From: Bradyrhizobium macuxiense
Lineage (GTDB): Bacteria; Pseudomonadota; Alphaproteobacteria; Rhizobiales; Xanthobacteraceae
Length of the DNA: 64,000 bases
Assembly (NCBI RefSeq): GCF_001542415.1
Contig: NZ_LNCU01000107.1
Location: forward strand, 48,991 to 112,990
Reading direction: 5' to 3'
This document shows, in pieces, positions 32,305 to 41,437 of this stretch. How positions within the stretch are numbered: the first letter of the stretch is position 1; each line of letters opens with the position of its first letter. The notes under the pieces are model-generated. The model was not told the origin of the DNA, made no database searches, and worked only from the letters and a program-made list of their open reading frames with translations. The position numbers and the translations under genes are program-made.

Positions 32305-33174
32305 TCAGGTCTCGTCCGTGACGCCGTTGCGCAGGACACCAATTCCGTCGGCATCGATCTCGATGATGTCACCCGGCACCAGCCATCGCGGCGGATCAAA
32401 ACGTGCTCCCGCGCCGGTCGGTGTACCCGAAAGAATGACATCGCCTGGCACGAGCGTTGTGAAGGTCGAGATGTAATTGATCAGGCGACGGAAGCTGAAG
32501 ATCATTCGGCTCGTGCGATCGTCCTGTCGGATTTCGCCGTTCACGCGTGTGGTCAGCCTGATGTCGGCGAGCTGGGACTCAGAGGTGTATGGGACGATCC
32601 AGGGACCGATCGAGCCTGTGCCGTCGAAATTCTTTCCCTGGGTCACGTTGAATTTGGCATGACGGGCCCAATCCCGGATCGTTCCCTCGTTGGCGAGCGA
32701 AAGAGCGGCGATGTGCCCGAGGGCATTGGACTCCGAAATATGGCGTCCCTGCTTGCCGATAACGAAGACGATTTCGCCCTCATAGTCGAGTTGAGGGGAA
32801 GCCTTCGGGCGGGTCAGCGGGGTTTCGTGTCCGACGAATGAGCCTGGAAAGCGCACGAACAGCGAAGGATTACCTGGAGCGGTCTGGCCATCCCTATATT
32901 CCTCATTGCGATCCGGGTAGTTGACCCCAACGCAGATGATTTTCTCCGGCGCTTCGATCGGAGGAAGGAAGCGGAACTCGCCTTCCGAAAAATCAAGGGG
33001 AAGGGCCGAGCCGGCATCTACGAGCCGGTTCAGGGCCGCGTCAGCGATTGCCTCCCGGAGACCACTCCAGCGTTTGCCAAGCCGGCTGCCGAGATCAACC
33101 ACGCCGCCAGGGCGGACAAGGCCATAGCGCACCTCTCCATCAGCCAGGAACGTGCAAAGCTGCGGTTGGGTCAT
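32305..33174 (-). CDS. Fumarylacetoacetate hydrolase family protein
   Basis: A 289-residue protein. The FAH fold begins near residue 75 with KIICVGVNYPDRNEEYRDG. Metal ligands are visible as Glu in DYEGEIVFVIGKQG and Asp/Glu around the NEGTIRDWARHAKFN region, and LVPGDVILSGTPTGAG is the family signature. The family includes acylpyruvate hydrolases and the HpaG isomerase/decarboxylase. In this operon, next to HpaD and HpaE, it would process the meta-cleavage product. It is the last gene of the leftward operon. Confidence 0.88.
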   Translation of the reverse strand: MTQPQLCTFLADGEVRYGLVRPGGVVDLGSRLGKRWSGLREAIADAALNRLVDAGSALPLDFSEGEFRFLPPIEAPEKIICVGVNYPDRNEEYRDGQTAPGNPSLFVRFPGSFVGHETPLTRPKASPQLDYEGEIVFVIGKQGRHISESNALGHIAALSLANEGTIRDWARHAKFNVTQGKNFDGTGSIGPWIVPYTSESQLADIRLTTRVNGEIRQDDRTSRMIFSFRRLINYISTFTTLVPGDVILSGTPTGAGARFDPPRWLVPGDIIEIDADGIGVLRNGVTDET

Positions 33175-33203
33175 GCTTCTATCCTAGTTTGGCTGGGTCC
33201 AAT

Positions 33204-34184
33204 CTACGGCGCGACGATCGGCGTCGATTTAAGTTTGGATGCGCGAAGCTCTGCGCCCCTGAAGGTCGATCCTTCCTCGAACCAGGACCGCGGCGCCGGC
33301 GCGCCCCACAGCGTTTGACGCTGCGGGTCTTTCAAATCCCATCGGATCGGCTCAAGGTCGGGATCCACGGTCTGATAATCCGAGCAATAGATCTCGATGC
33401 GATGCCCGTCGGGATCGCGGACGTAGAGGAAGAAAGCATTGGATATGCCGTGGCGGCCAGGCCCCCGCTCAATGTTATTGACGTAACCGGTCGTCGACAT
33501 GAGGTCGAGCAGATCGACGATGTTAAGCGGAGTCGGCACCCAGAACGCTACGTGGTGCAGCCGAGGCCCGAGCCCGTTCGTAAACGCGATATCATGCACG
33601 CCGCCCTTCCGATGCATCCACGCCGCCCACAACTCTGATCCGTCTTCCGAGTCGGTGTACTCCGTGACCCTGAAGCCGAGCGTATTGTAGAACTCGACGG
33701 AGGCCCGCACATCCGGCGAGAAGCAGTTGAAGTGATCGATCCGGAGCGGCTTGACGCCCTTGTACAGGGTATACTTCTGGTGGATTGGAGCGAGGCGATC
33801 CATCGTGGCGTAGAACTCGAGCGGAATGCCCTGCGGGTCGCGGGTGCGGAAGGTGCGTCGCTGATGCGGAGCGTCGATCCATTGCACCGGCAGGCCTTGC
33901 GTCTCGAAATGCTTTGCGGCCCGATCAAGATGCTCCTCGTCGAAGATCTTGAAGCCGAGCTCATTCGCAACGCCGTGATCACCCTGCTCGAGGATTACAC
34001 AATGGTGTCCGCGCTCCTCAAGAGCCCGTAGATAAACCCTCTTCGAGTCCTCCGCGGTGACCTGCAATCCCAGCGTATCGACGTAAAAGGCGCGGGACGC
34101 CTTGAGATTCGTCACGGTCAGAACGATGTGGCTCAGCCTGACGATGTTGAACGGAGGATATAAAACGCTTTTCGGAATAGACAT
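33204..34184 (-). CDS. hpaD: 3,4-dihydroxyphenylacetate 2,3-dioxygenase (type I extradiol)
   Basis: A 326-residue vicinal-oxygen-chelate protein with two VOC modules. The start PPFNIVRLSHIVLTVTNLKASRAFYVDTLGL is very characteristic of HpaD. Metal ligands in the C-terminal module are His in LRIDHFNCFSP, His in LHHVAFWVP and Glu in HRIEIYCSDY. It opens homoprotocatechuate next to the ring hydroxyl. A TGGAGAA ribosome site precedes the ATG. Directly downstream of HpaE in the operon. Confidence 0.92.
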   Translation of the reverse strand: MSIPKSVLYPPFNIVRLSHIVLTVTNLKASRAFYVDTLGLQVTAEDSKRVYLRALEERGHHCVILEQGDHGVANELGFKIFDEEHLDRAAKHFETQGLPVQWIDAPHQRRTFRTRDPQGIPLEFYATMDRLAPIHQKYTLYKGVKPLRIDHFNCFSPDVRASVEFYNTLGFRVTEYTDSEDGSELWAAWMHRKGGVHDIAFTNGLGPRLHHVAFWVPTPLNIVDLLDLMSTTGYVNNIERGPGRHGISNAFFLYVRDPDGHRIEIYCSDYQTVDPDLEPIRWDLKDPQRQTLWGAPAPRSWFEEGSTFRGAELRASKLKSTPIVAP

Positions 34185-34207
34185 ATCGTGTTCTCCAAAT
34201 TCGCCAG

Positions 34208-35749
34208 TCAGAGCCCGATGCGCGGGATCTTATGGCCGTCGTAGGCAATCGCGATGTTCTTGGTTTCCATGTAGAAGTCGAAGGAGTAGTCGCCGCCATC
34301 ACGGCCAATACCGGACTGCTTGACGCCGCCAAACGGCGTCGGCAGGTGGCGAACATTCTCCGAGTTCACCCAGATCATGCCGGCATCGAGATCGCGTGCG
34401 ATGCGGTGTGCGCGGCCGACGTCGCGGGTCCAGATGTAGCCGGTCAGACCGTAGCGCACGTCGTTCGAGATGCGCACGGCGTCGGCTTCGTCTTTGAATG
34501 GAATCATCGTCAGCACGGGGCCGAAGATCTCTTCCTGGGCAATCCGCATGTCATTCCGCGCCTCGGTGAAGAGGGTCGGCTGGACATAATTGCCTTTCCC
34601 GCCGAGCGCGCGTTCGCCGCCGACTGCGACGGTTGCACCCGCTTCGCGCGCGAGGCCAGGATAGCTCAGGACCTTTTCGGCGTGACGCGGGTGGATCAGC
34701 GGACCGATCTCCGTCGCCGGATCGAGCGGATGGCCCACTTTGAGATTCGCAACGCGTTTGGCTGCCTTGGCTGCGAAATCCCTATAGATGCCCTCCTGCA
34801 CGAGCGCGCGAGAGGACGATGTGCAGCGCTCCCCGTTAAGCGAGTAGATCATGAAGAGGACGGCGTCGAGCGCGCGATCCTGGTCGGCATCGTCGAAGAC
34901 TATAACCGGGTTTTTTCCGCCCAACTCGAAATGAACCCGCTTCAAGGTAGCAGCACCCTGGCGCATGATATGAGAGCCGGTCGTGGTCTCGCCGACGAAT
35001 GCGACGGCTTTGATTTCCGGATGCTCCGTCAGGCTCTTGCCGGCGCGCTCGCCCATGCCGTGCACGAGATTGACGACTCCGGCCGGCCCACCGTGTCTTT
35101 GGATGACCTGGTCCATGATCTCGGTCAGGATCACGGCGGAGAGCGGGCTCCATTCTGCCGGCTTGTGGACGACCGTGCAGCCTGCCGCGAGTGCGGGCGC
35201 GATCTTCCAGGTCGACAGCATGAACGGCGTGTTCCACGGCGTGATCACACCTATCGGCCCGATGGGTTGGCGCATCGTGTAGTTGATATGATCGCTGTCT
35301 GGAAGCGACTGACCGTCGGCCGCACCTGGTGCGCGATCGGCATAAAAGCGAAAGTTTTCCGCACCCCGCAATGCGGCCTTCGCCATATAGCGGATGGGCT
35401 GCCCAGTATCCGAACTCTCAACCAGTGCGATCTCGTCGGATCGCGCCTCGATGGCATCGGCTATGGCGTGAAGGATCTCACGCCGCTTTGCGCCGGAGAC
35501 ATTTCGCCACGTCTTGAAGGCCTCTGCGGCCGCGTTGCAGGCCATGTCGATATCGGCCGCGTCTCCCGACGCGACCGCACACTGCCTATCGTTGGTGACG
35601 GGATCGATCGTGTCGAACGTCGCGCCGGAGGTCGACAACGTCCGTTGTCCCGCGATGAGGTGCGGCACGACGCCGCCCCTGAAGCGCTTCAGGTATCCGG
35701 AGGCTCGTTCTTGAGTGGCGTCGAGATTGTTCGCAGGCGCGTCGGGCAT
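34208..35749 (-). CDS. hpaE: 5-carboxymethyl-2-hydroxymuconate semialdehyde dehydrogenase
   Basis: A 513-residue aldehyde dehydrogenase. VITPWNTPFMLSTWKIAPALAAGCTVVHKPAEWSPL binds NAD; ELGGKNPVIVFDDADQD holds the general-base Glu; NGERCTSSSR has the catalytic Cys. This cysteine context and the overall sequence are those of HpaE. It oxidises the aldehyde made by HpaD cleavage. Start at ATG 35749 behind GGGGAGCAAT; an ATG four codons upstream is possible. Cytoplasmic. Confidence 0.9.
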   Translation of the reverse strand: MPDAPANNLDATQERASGYLKRFRGGVVPHLIAGQRTLSTSGATFDTIDPVTNDRQCAVASGDAADIDMACNAAAEAFKTWRNVSGAKRREILHAIADAIEARSDEIALVESSDTGQPIRYMAKAALRGAENFRFYADRAPGAADGQSLPDSDHINYTMRQPIGPIGVITPWNTPFMLSTWKIAPALAAGCTVVHKPAEWSPLSAVILTEIMDQVIQRHGGPAGVVNLVHGMGERAGKSLTEHPEIKAVAFVGETTTGSHIMRQGAATLKRVHFELGGKNPVIVFDDADQDRALDAVLFMIYSLNGERCTSSSRALVQEGIYRDFAAKAAKRVANLKVGHPLDPATEIGPLIHPRHAEKVLSYPGLAREAGATVAVGGERALGGKGNYVQPTLFTEARNDMRIAQEEIFGPVLTMIPFKDEADAVRISNDVRYGLTGYIWTRDVGRAHRIARDLDAGMIWVNSENVRHLPTPFGGVKQSGIGRDGGDYSFDFYMETKNIAIAYDGHKIPRIGL

Positions 35750-35792
35750 ATTGCTCCCCATTTTGTGACCTGTTGGTCCGGTGGACGGTCCG

Positions 35793-37304
35793 CTAGAGCG
35801 CAACGCAGATGGATTTCGTCTCCATGTAGTTCTCGACGGCGGTCGCGCCGTGCTCGCGCCCGATGCCGGATTGCCTGAACCCACCAAAGGGCATGTTGGG
35901 GTCGAGAACGTTGTGCATATTGACCCAGACTGTTCCGGCTTTGACCGCGTCCGCAAACGTGAAGCAGCGATTGATGTCTCGCGACCAGATCGATGCCGAG
36001 AGCCCGTAGACGGTATCGTTCGCCTGGCGGATCGCGTCGTCCATGTCGTCGAAGGGCATCAGAGCCGCGACGGGCCCAAAAATCTCTTCGCGGACGAGGA
36101 TGTTCTCGGGCTTGGCGCCGACGATCACGGTCGGCTTCACGAAGAAGCCATTGCTATCCGTTGCTGCGCCACCTGCTGCGACGCGCGCTCCCTCCGCGAC
36201 GCCCTTTTCGATCAAGCCGAGGACGCGCGATTGTTGTTTTTTCGAGACGAGAGGATTGATCTGATTGGCGGGATCGAAGCCCGAGCCGATCTTGAGCGTG
36301 TTGGCGACGCTGACGAAGGTCTCGGCGACCTTGTCATAGATGCTCTTCTGCACCAGCACGCGTGATCCGCAGGTACAGACCTGGCCCTGATTGAAATAGA
36401 CGCCGATGGCGGCAGCGGTGCCGATCAAGTCGGGGTTCATATCATCGAACATGACCATCGGCGACTTGCCGCCGAGCTCAAGCGCGAAGCGGGTCATGTT
36501 CTCGACCGCTGCCCGCCCGATGATCTTTCCGACTTCGGTTGATCCGGTGAATGCGACCTTGTCGATGCCGGGATGCGAGGCGAGCGCCGCGCCGGCCTCG
36601 TGGCCATATCCGGTTACGACGTTGACCACTCCTTCGGGAAAACCGACATCGCGGATGATCTGTCCGAGCCTGAGCGCGCTCAGCGGCGTTTCCTCAGCGG
36701 GCTTCAGCACGATGGTACAGCCGGCCGCGAGTGCGGGCGCGATCTTCCAGATCGCCATCGACAGCGGAAAATTCCAGGGCACGATGGCGCCGACCACGCC
36801 AACCGGCTCCTTGCGGGTCATTGCGCGATAGCGCGTTCCTGGTGGAACTGCGATGGAGACATCGAATGTTTGGCCGTAGATCTTGGTGGCCCATCCTGCC
36901 ATGTAGCGCACGTGCTCGACGGACGCTCCGACCTCAATTGCTCTTGCGATGCCGATGGATTGACCGTTATTCGCGGTCTCGAGCTCGGCAAGAACAGTGC
37001 CGTTTGCTTCGATCGCATCGGCGAGCTTCAACAGCAGCCGCTCGCGATCGGCGGGCCGCAGCTTCGACCAGGAGCCTTCCAGCGCCTTTCGTGCCGCTCT
37101 GACTGCCGCATCGATCTCGGCTTTGCCTCCGGCGGGCACAGCGGCGATGGTGCCGCCTGCGGCGGGGTCGAACACCGGGATTGTCGCGCCGCTGGCGGCA
37201 AAGACGTCACGGCCACCGATCGTCATCGTGTGTTCGGCGGCAAGAAAGGTCCGGGTGGCTTCGCTTACGGGCAATTCGGCGGATGCGTGAACGTGTGTGG
37301 TCAT
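35793..37304 (-). CDS. NAD-dependent aldehyde dehydrogenase (phenylacetaldehyde dehydrogenase-like)
   Basis: A 503-residue aldehyde dehydrogenase. IVPWNFPLSMAIWKIAPALAAGC binds NAD, ELGGKSPMVMFDD has the general-base Glu, and NQGQVCTCGSR has the catalytic Cys (second of two). The closest known type is the phenylacetaldehyde/betaine aldehyde group. In this operon, following a ThDP decarboxylase, it would oxidise an arylacetaldehyde to arylacetate. GAGGAAC ribosome site. Not a recent duplicate of the HpaE gene next to it, since the two differ throughout. Confidence 0.88.
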   Translation of the reverse strand: MTTHVHASAELPVSEATRTFLAAEHTMTIGGRDVFAASGATIPVFDPAAGGTIAAVPAGGKAEIDAAVRAARKALEGSWSKLRPADRERLLLKLADAIEANGTVLAELETANNGQSIGIARAIEVGASVEHVRYMAGWATKIYGQTFDVSIAVPPGTRYRAMTRKEPVGVVGAIVPWNFPLSMAIWKIAPALAAGCTIVLKPAEETPLSALRLGQIIRDVGFPEGVVNVVTGYGHEAGAALASHPGIDKVAFTGSTEVGKIIGRAAVENMTRFALELGGKSPMVMFDDMNPDLIGTAAAIGVYFNQGQVCTCGSRVLVQKSIYDKVAETFVSVANTLKIGSGFDPANQINPLVSKKQQSRVLGLIEKGVAEGARVAAGGAATDSNGFFVKPTVIVGAKPENILVREEIFGPVAALMPFDDMDDAIRQANDTVYGLSASIWSRDINRCFTFADAVKAGTVWVNMHNVLDPNMPFGGFRQSGIGREHGATAVENYMETKSICVAL

Positions 37305-37333
37305 CGATAGTTCCTCGTGGTCGCTATTGCTGT

Positions 37334-38956
37334 TTAGGAGGCCGGCGGGTGAATGAAGGGCCAGGGGCTTGCCTCGGACCCCTTCTCGACGGGCACCTCG
37401 ATCAGGCTCGGCGCATCCAGCGCCAGCGCTTCTTCCAGGGTTTTCCTCAATGCCGCCGGCGAGGACACGCGATAGCCCGTCAAACCGAAGGATTCGGCGA
37501 GGCGCACGAAGTCCGGATTGGTGAGGTCCGATCCGATATATCGCCCTTGATACGTCTGTTGCTGATCGCGAAGGACGTTGCCGTAGGCGGAGTTGTTGAA
37601 GACGATCGCCACGACATTGATGCGGTGATGCACCGCGGTTGCCAGTTCCTGAAGGCCGAACAGGAAACCGCCATCGCCGGATACAGAAACAACGGCTTTG
37701 TCGGGATTGGCGACCTTCACGCCGAGCGCGGTGTTGTAGCCGAAGCCGAGATTGTCCTGATAGCCGCAGGTCACATATTGCCGCGGGGCATAGACCGGAA
37801 ATCCAAAGCGGCTGGTGAAACCCATCTGGCTGACTTCCTCGACGAAGAAGCCATCGCGCGGCAGGCTCGCGCGGATTGCATCGAGATAGGCCATTTGGGG
37901 CTGCACCTCGGCGATGGCGGCGCGAGCCTTGGCTTTCAGCTGGAAGAACTCTTCATGTCGCGGCGGCGGAGAAGGCCCCTTCAGTGCATCGACCAGGGCT
38001 CGCGTTCCGGCGGCCGCGTCGGCGACAATGCCGATATCTGGCTTCAGCCGCACCATCTCGGTTGGATCGATGTCGATGCGAATGACCTTGATGCCCTTAG
38101 GCATCCAGCGCCAGCGCATGTACTGGAGCTCCAGCCGGCTGCCAATTCCGATCAAGACATCTGTAGTCTTCCAATAGTCGCGGGCGGCCACGAAATCGAG
38201 CGACAGTGGGTCGTCGTCCGATACGATCCCCTTGCCAGAGCGATGGGCAGTCACGGGCGCCTGGAGCCGGTCTGCGAGTTCTCGTATTTCGCGGCCGGCA
38301 GTCACTGCGCCGCCGCCGACCATGATGAGCGGATTCTTGGCGGCCGCGATCAAAGCGATCGCCTTCTTGATCTCATCCGGATCAGGCTGGGGTGCGGGCA
38401 CCACCCTTCCGGTCTGAGCCGGGTTATCGCAACTGCCCTTCTTGCCAAACACGTCCCAGGGCGCTTCGACAGCTACCGGCCCTTGCCGCCCACTCAGCAT
38501 CTGCGTGAATAGCGCGGCCATCACATCGCTCGTCTCGCTCGGATGATTGATGCGCGCAGCCGCCTTGGTCAATCCGCGCAGGGTCGCGAGCTGATCGGGC
38601 AACTCGTGGAGCTGACCACGTCCGCGGCCGATCAGGTCGAACATGATATTGCCCGTGACACACAGCACCGGCGCGTTCGCGCCATAGGCGGTGCACAAGG
38701 CGGCACCCGAATTCAGAACGCCCGGACCGGGCACGACCGTATACACGCCCGGTCTTCCCGTCGACTTGGCGTACCCGTAAGCCATGTAGCCCGCGCCCTG
38801 TTCGTGACGCGTATGGATGAAACGCAATTTGTGACGCTGCTCGTAAAGCGCGTCGTTGAAGTCGTACATGTGGGCGCCGGGAATGCCGAAGATCGTGTCG
38901 ACCCGGTGATTGGTCAGGGACCGAGCGATCAGGGCTCCGGTGGTTTCGCGATGCAT
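37334..38956 (-). CDS. Thiamine-diphosphate enzyme (2-oxoacid decarboxylase/acetolactate synthase family)
   Basis: A 540-residue protein. The activating Glu is E52 in HTRHEQGAGYMAYGYA; the ThDP/Mg motif is SGDGGFLFGLQELATAVHHRINVVAIVFNN near residue 430. The middle domain (residues 190-330) lacks an obvious FAD-binding need. Related enzymes include benzoylformate and phenylpyruvate decarboxylases and oxalyl-CoA-type enzymes. Its place before an arylacetaldehyde dehydrogenase suggests that it decarboxylates an arylpyruvate (or arylglyoxylate) to the aldehyde. This is inferred from context; a ligase or lyase reaction on another 2-oxoacid is possible. Confidence 0.85.
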   Translation of the reverse strand: MHRETTGALIARSLTNHRVDTIFGIPGAHMYDFNDALYEQRHKLRFIHTRHEQGAGYMAYGYAKSTGRPGVYTVVPGPGVLNSGAALCTAYGANAPVLCVTGNIMFDLIGRGRGQLHELPDQLATLRGLTKAAARINHPSETSDVMAALFTQMLSGRQGPVAVEAPWDVFGKKGSCDNPAQTGRVVPAPQPDPDEIKKAIALIAAAKNPLIMVGGGAVTAGREIRELADRLQAPVTAHRSGKGIVSDDDPLSLDFVAARDYWKTTDVLIGIGSRLELQYMRWRWMPKGIKVIRIDIDPTEMVRLKPDIGIVADAAAGTRALVDALKGPSPPPRHEEFFQLKAKARAAIAEVQPQMAYLDAIRASLPRDGFFVEEVSQMGFTSRFGFPVYAPRQYVTCGYQDNLGFGYNTALGVKVANPDKAVVSVSGDGGFLFGLQELATAVHHRINVVAIVFNNSAYGNVLRDQQQTYQGRYIGSDLTNPDFVRLAESFGLTGYRVSSPAALRKTLEEALALDAPSLIEVPVEKGSEASPWPFIHPPAS

Positions 38957-39004
38957 TGTTTCGTTCTCTCGGGTGAGGTCAGCGGTCGTTGCCGTATCGA
39001 AGCT

Positions 39005-40309
39005 TCACAGCCTTTGCGGCTCAAGCCGGGGCTGCGGCTCAGCCTTGTCGAAGAAGGCCGCGACCAAGAGGATCGCGATGATCTGACCGATCGCGATGGC
39101 GTGAACGCCGTTGACCGGCGAACCCGTAGCGTCAGCGACGATGCCGATGTAGGAGGGGGCTACGAAGCCAGCGAGGTTACCCACCGAGTTGATCAGGGCG
39201 AACCCGACGACTGCGGCGGGACCGAAATAGACCCGGGCTGCATAGGCCCAGAACACCGGAATGCAGCCGAGCACGCCGCTTGCCGTGAGCGCTAAGCCGA
39301 TGATGGCGAGCGTCGTATTAGTGCTGTTCAGAGAGGTCACCATAAGGCCGATCGCCGCCGTGAAGCCGCCGGCGACCAGATACCATTTGCGACCTCCCGC
39401 ATCGGACAGGCGGCTGAGGACGGGCATCGCCCCGAACGCGCAGAGCGAGGGAATTGCTGCGAACCAGCCGATCGCGACCGGATTTGAAATCCCCGAGCCC
39501 TTGATGATCTGCGGCATCCAGAAAGCGATGCCGTAATTGCCGAGCAAAAGCAGGAAGTAGACCGCGGCCATGAGAAGCGTGCGTGGGCTCCTCAGCATCT
39601 CGCCGATGGCATGCGTGTGCGCGAGCCGCCTGGAGATCTCCACTCCTTCTTCGACGATCAGGCGCTCATCCTTGCCGAGCCACCGGGCGTCCTTGGGTTC
39701 GTTGGGCAGGACGGCAAACAGCAAGGGCGCAAGCAGTATCGTGACAACCCCCTCGAGAAGAAAGAGCCACTGCCAACCAGATAAGCCTGTAAACCCTGAG
39801 AGGCGACCGAGGATGTTGCCAGAGATCGGCCCGTTGAGCATTCCCGCGAGCGGAATGGACATCAGGAACCAGCCGTTCACGCGCCCGCGATATTCGTTGG
39901 GGAACCATCGCGAAAAATAGAGCTGCGTTCCAGGCGCAAATCCGGCCTCGGCCGCGCCGACGAGGAAACGCAGGACATAGAACCAAGTCTCGTTTGTTAC
40001 GAAAGCCATGGCGAGCGTCGCGACACCCCAGGTCACGAGAATGCGCGTGAACCACGCCTTGGCGCCCACACGGGCGAGAATGATGTTGCTCGGTATTTCG
40101 AACACGAAGTAGCCGATGAAGAACAGACCTGCACCAAACCCATAGGCGGCGTTAGAGAGTCCAAGCTCCTTGGACATCTGAAGCTGGGCAAATCCGACGT
40201 TGAAGCGATCGACGATGCCGATAAGTTGTACGATGAAGAGGATCGGCAGGATCCGCCATGCAACTTTGGCAAAGATTGGATTTGAAACAGTCTGTTGCGA
40301 TCCGATCAT
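39005..40309 (-). CDS. MFS transporter, anion:cation symporter type
   Basis: A 434-residue membrane protein with 12 segments. LFIVQLIGIVDRFNVGFAQLQM and GFGAGLFFIGYFVFEIPSNIILARVGAKAW are the ACS-family signatures, and RFLVGAAEAGFAPG follows. HpaX and other aromatic-acid or tartrate carriers belong here. Its ATG overlaps the NmrA stop (ATGA). It probably imports the arylacetate or aryl-2-oxoacid used by the genes downstream. Confidence 0.9.
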   Translation of the reverse strand: MIGSQQTVSNPIFAKVAWRILPILFIVQLIGIVDRFNVGFAQLQMSKELGLSNAAYGFGAGLFFIGYFVFEIPSNIILARVGAKAWFTRILVTWGVATLAMAFVTNETWFYVLRFLVGAAEAGFAPGTQLYFSRWFPNEYRGRVNGWFLMSIPLAGMLNGPISGNILGRLSGFTGLSGWQWLFLLEGVVTILLAPLLFAVLPNEPKDARWLGKDERLIVEEGVEISRRLAHTHAIGEMLRSPRTLLMAAVYFLLLLGNYGIAFWMPQIIKGSGISNPVAIGWFAAIPSLCAFGAMPVLSRLSDAGGRKWYLVAGGFTAAIGLMVTSLNSTNTTLAIIGLALTASGVLGCIPVFWAYAARVYFGPAAVVGFALINSVGNLAGFVAPSYIGIVADATGSPVNGVHAIAIGQIIAILLVAAFFDKAEPQPRLEPQRL

Positions 40310-41220
40310 GACGTCCTCACTTTGGAAGCCGGAATACCGTGCTGCCGAGCCTGACCTCCGAGATTGAGGTCGAGAGTGGGGAGGAGGTCGCGAACGCGCG
40401 CTGGCGCTCGGCCGACCAGAGTTTGGAAATCGTCCGTCAGAGCGGTCATGTACCCCTCGCGGATCGCCCGTCCGTATGCAATGCGCCGCTCGATCAGGTC
40501 CGCCCGCAATCCCTGACGTTGCAGATCGGCCATCTGCTCCTCGTCGGAGATGGCCCGATATCTCACGGCCAGACCGAGTGTTTCGGAGAAGATCGCACAG
40601 AGATCGGCGCAGCTCAGGAGTTCAGCTCCGGACAACCGCCAAGCTACTTGACTGCGTTCCGACAGGACGGCGGCCGCCGCAGCTTCCGACAGATCAGCGC
40701 GGCCAATGAAGGGAAGGCGGGCCTCTCCTGCCGCCATCCGGAAGATCCCGTCTTGCCTGGCGGCCTCGGCGACCCGCTTGGCGAAATTATCCGCATACGG
40801 CCCGTCGCGCAGCACCACCCAGTCAACGCCGGAGGCGATGAGGTCGGCTTCCATCATGCGATGAACGCGGGCAACGCTTGAAGGTGAGTTGGGATCGACG
40901 TCGAAGAAGCTGGTGTATAGAATTCGCCGGACGCCACACGCGAGCGCCCCCTCGAGCGCATTGCGATGAAGCCGGATACGCTCCTCGTCGGGTCCCTCAA
41001 CCGAGACGATCAGAAGAGTATGGACGCCGTGGAAGGCTCGGTTCAGACTTTCCAGCTCAGCGAAATCTGCCTGCCTAACTTCGTCGGCGAAGCGCTCCAG
41101 CTCTGGATCTTTATCTAGCCGTCGCGTCATCGCGACAAGCGGCTGACCCGAACGCATTGCTGCAACAGAACGAACTATCCTCCCGCCGAGATAGCCCGAC
41201 GAGCCAGTAATCCCAATCAT
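40306..41220 (-). CDS. NmrA-like NAD(P)-binding protein
   Basis: A 304-residue Rossmann protein starting MIGITGSSGYLGGRIVRSV, with the GxxGxxG NAD(P) motif at residues 5-11. The body resembles NmrA/quinone-oxidoreductase-2 (QorB) proteins (VRRILYTSFFDVDPNSPS). The Tyr-x-x-x-Lys of short-chain dehydrogenases is not evident, as usual in NmrA-like proteins. ATG 41220 has a GGGGAGGA site. It is the first gene of the leftward operon. It may reduce a quinone by-product or sense redox state; both are inference. Confidence 0.82.
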   Translation of the reverse strand: MIGITGSSGYLGGRIVRSVAAMRSGQPLVAMTRRLDKDPELERFADEVRQADFAELESLNRAFHGVHTLLIVSVEGPDEERIRLHRNALEGALACGVRRILYTSFFDVDPNSPSSVARVHRMMEADLIASGVDWVVLRDGPYADNFAKRVAEAARQDGIFRMAAGEARLPFIGRADLSEAAAAAVLSERSQVAWRLSGAELLSCADLCAIFSETLGLAVRYRAISDEEQMADLQRQGLRADLIERRIAYGRAIREGYMTALTDDFQTLVGRAPARVRDLLPTLDLNLGGQARQHGIPASKVRTS

Positions 41221-41352
41221 GCGATCCTCCCCGATTGCTGGCCAAAGCCGTGCGGGCACAGCGAGCAGTCAGGCTGACCTTCTGCTACGTTGACGCCAGC
41301 GATCGTTTAAGGAGTAGAGTGATGGACTTGCCGACGTCTAACAATTATATCT

Positions 41353-41381
41353 TCTATATAGAGACTATCTGTATTTTAGAT
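41353..41381. promoter_or_regulatory. LysR-type box upstream of the LysR gene
   Basis: ATCTGTATTTTAGAT (41367-41381) is an ATCT-N7-AGAT inverted repeat with the T-N11-A spacing of LysR sites. TCTATATAGA (41353-41362) beside it is a perfect 10-bp palindrome. The region is strongly AT-rich against its surroundings and lies between the divergent NmrA and LysR genes, so it probably serves both promoters. Confidence 0.55.
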
Positions 41382-41437
41382 GTTGATCCGATGCCGATCT
41401 GGATGGGCCCGGAAAAACGTGGGAGCGCAAGATCCGC

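Noticed and set aside
31542..32441. 299-codon minus-strand frame over the YitT gene
   Set aside because: Antisense to a membrane protein; composition rich in Arg, Asp and Gln with no family.
34232..35878. Very long open frame (548 codons) on the plus strand
   Set aside because: It is exactly antisense to the HpaE gene, whose NAD, Glu and Cys motifs are intact. Long antisense frames are expected at this GC content.
35793..37304. Recent tandem duplication of two aldehyde dehydrogenase genes
   Set aside because: The two proteins differ throughout, including the catalytic Cys context (QVCTCGSR versus ERCTSSSR), so they are different subfamilies.
37181..38512. 443-codon plus-strand frame
   Set aside because: Antisense to the ThDP enzyme, which has full motifs; the plus frame has no recognisable domain.
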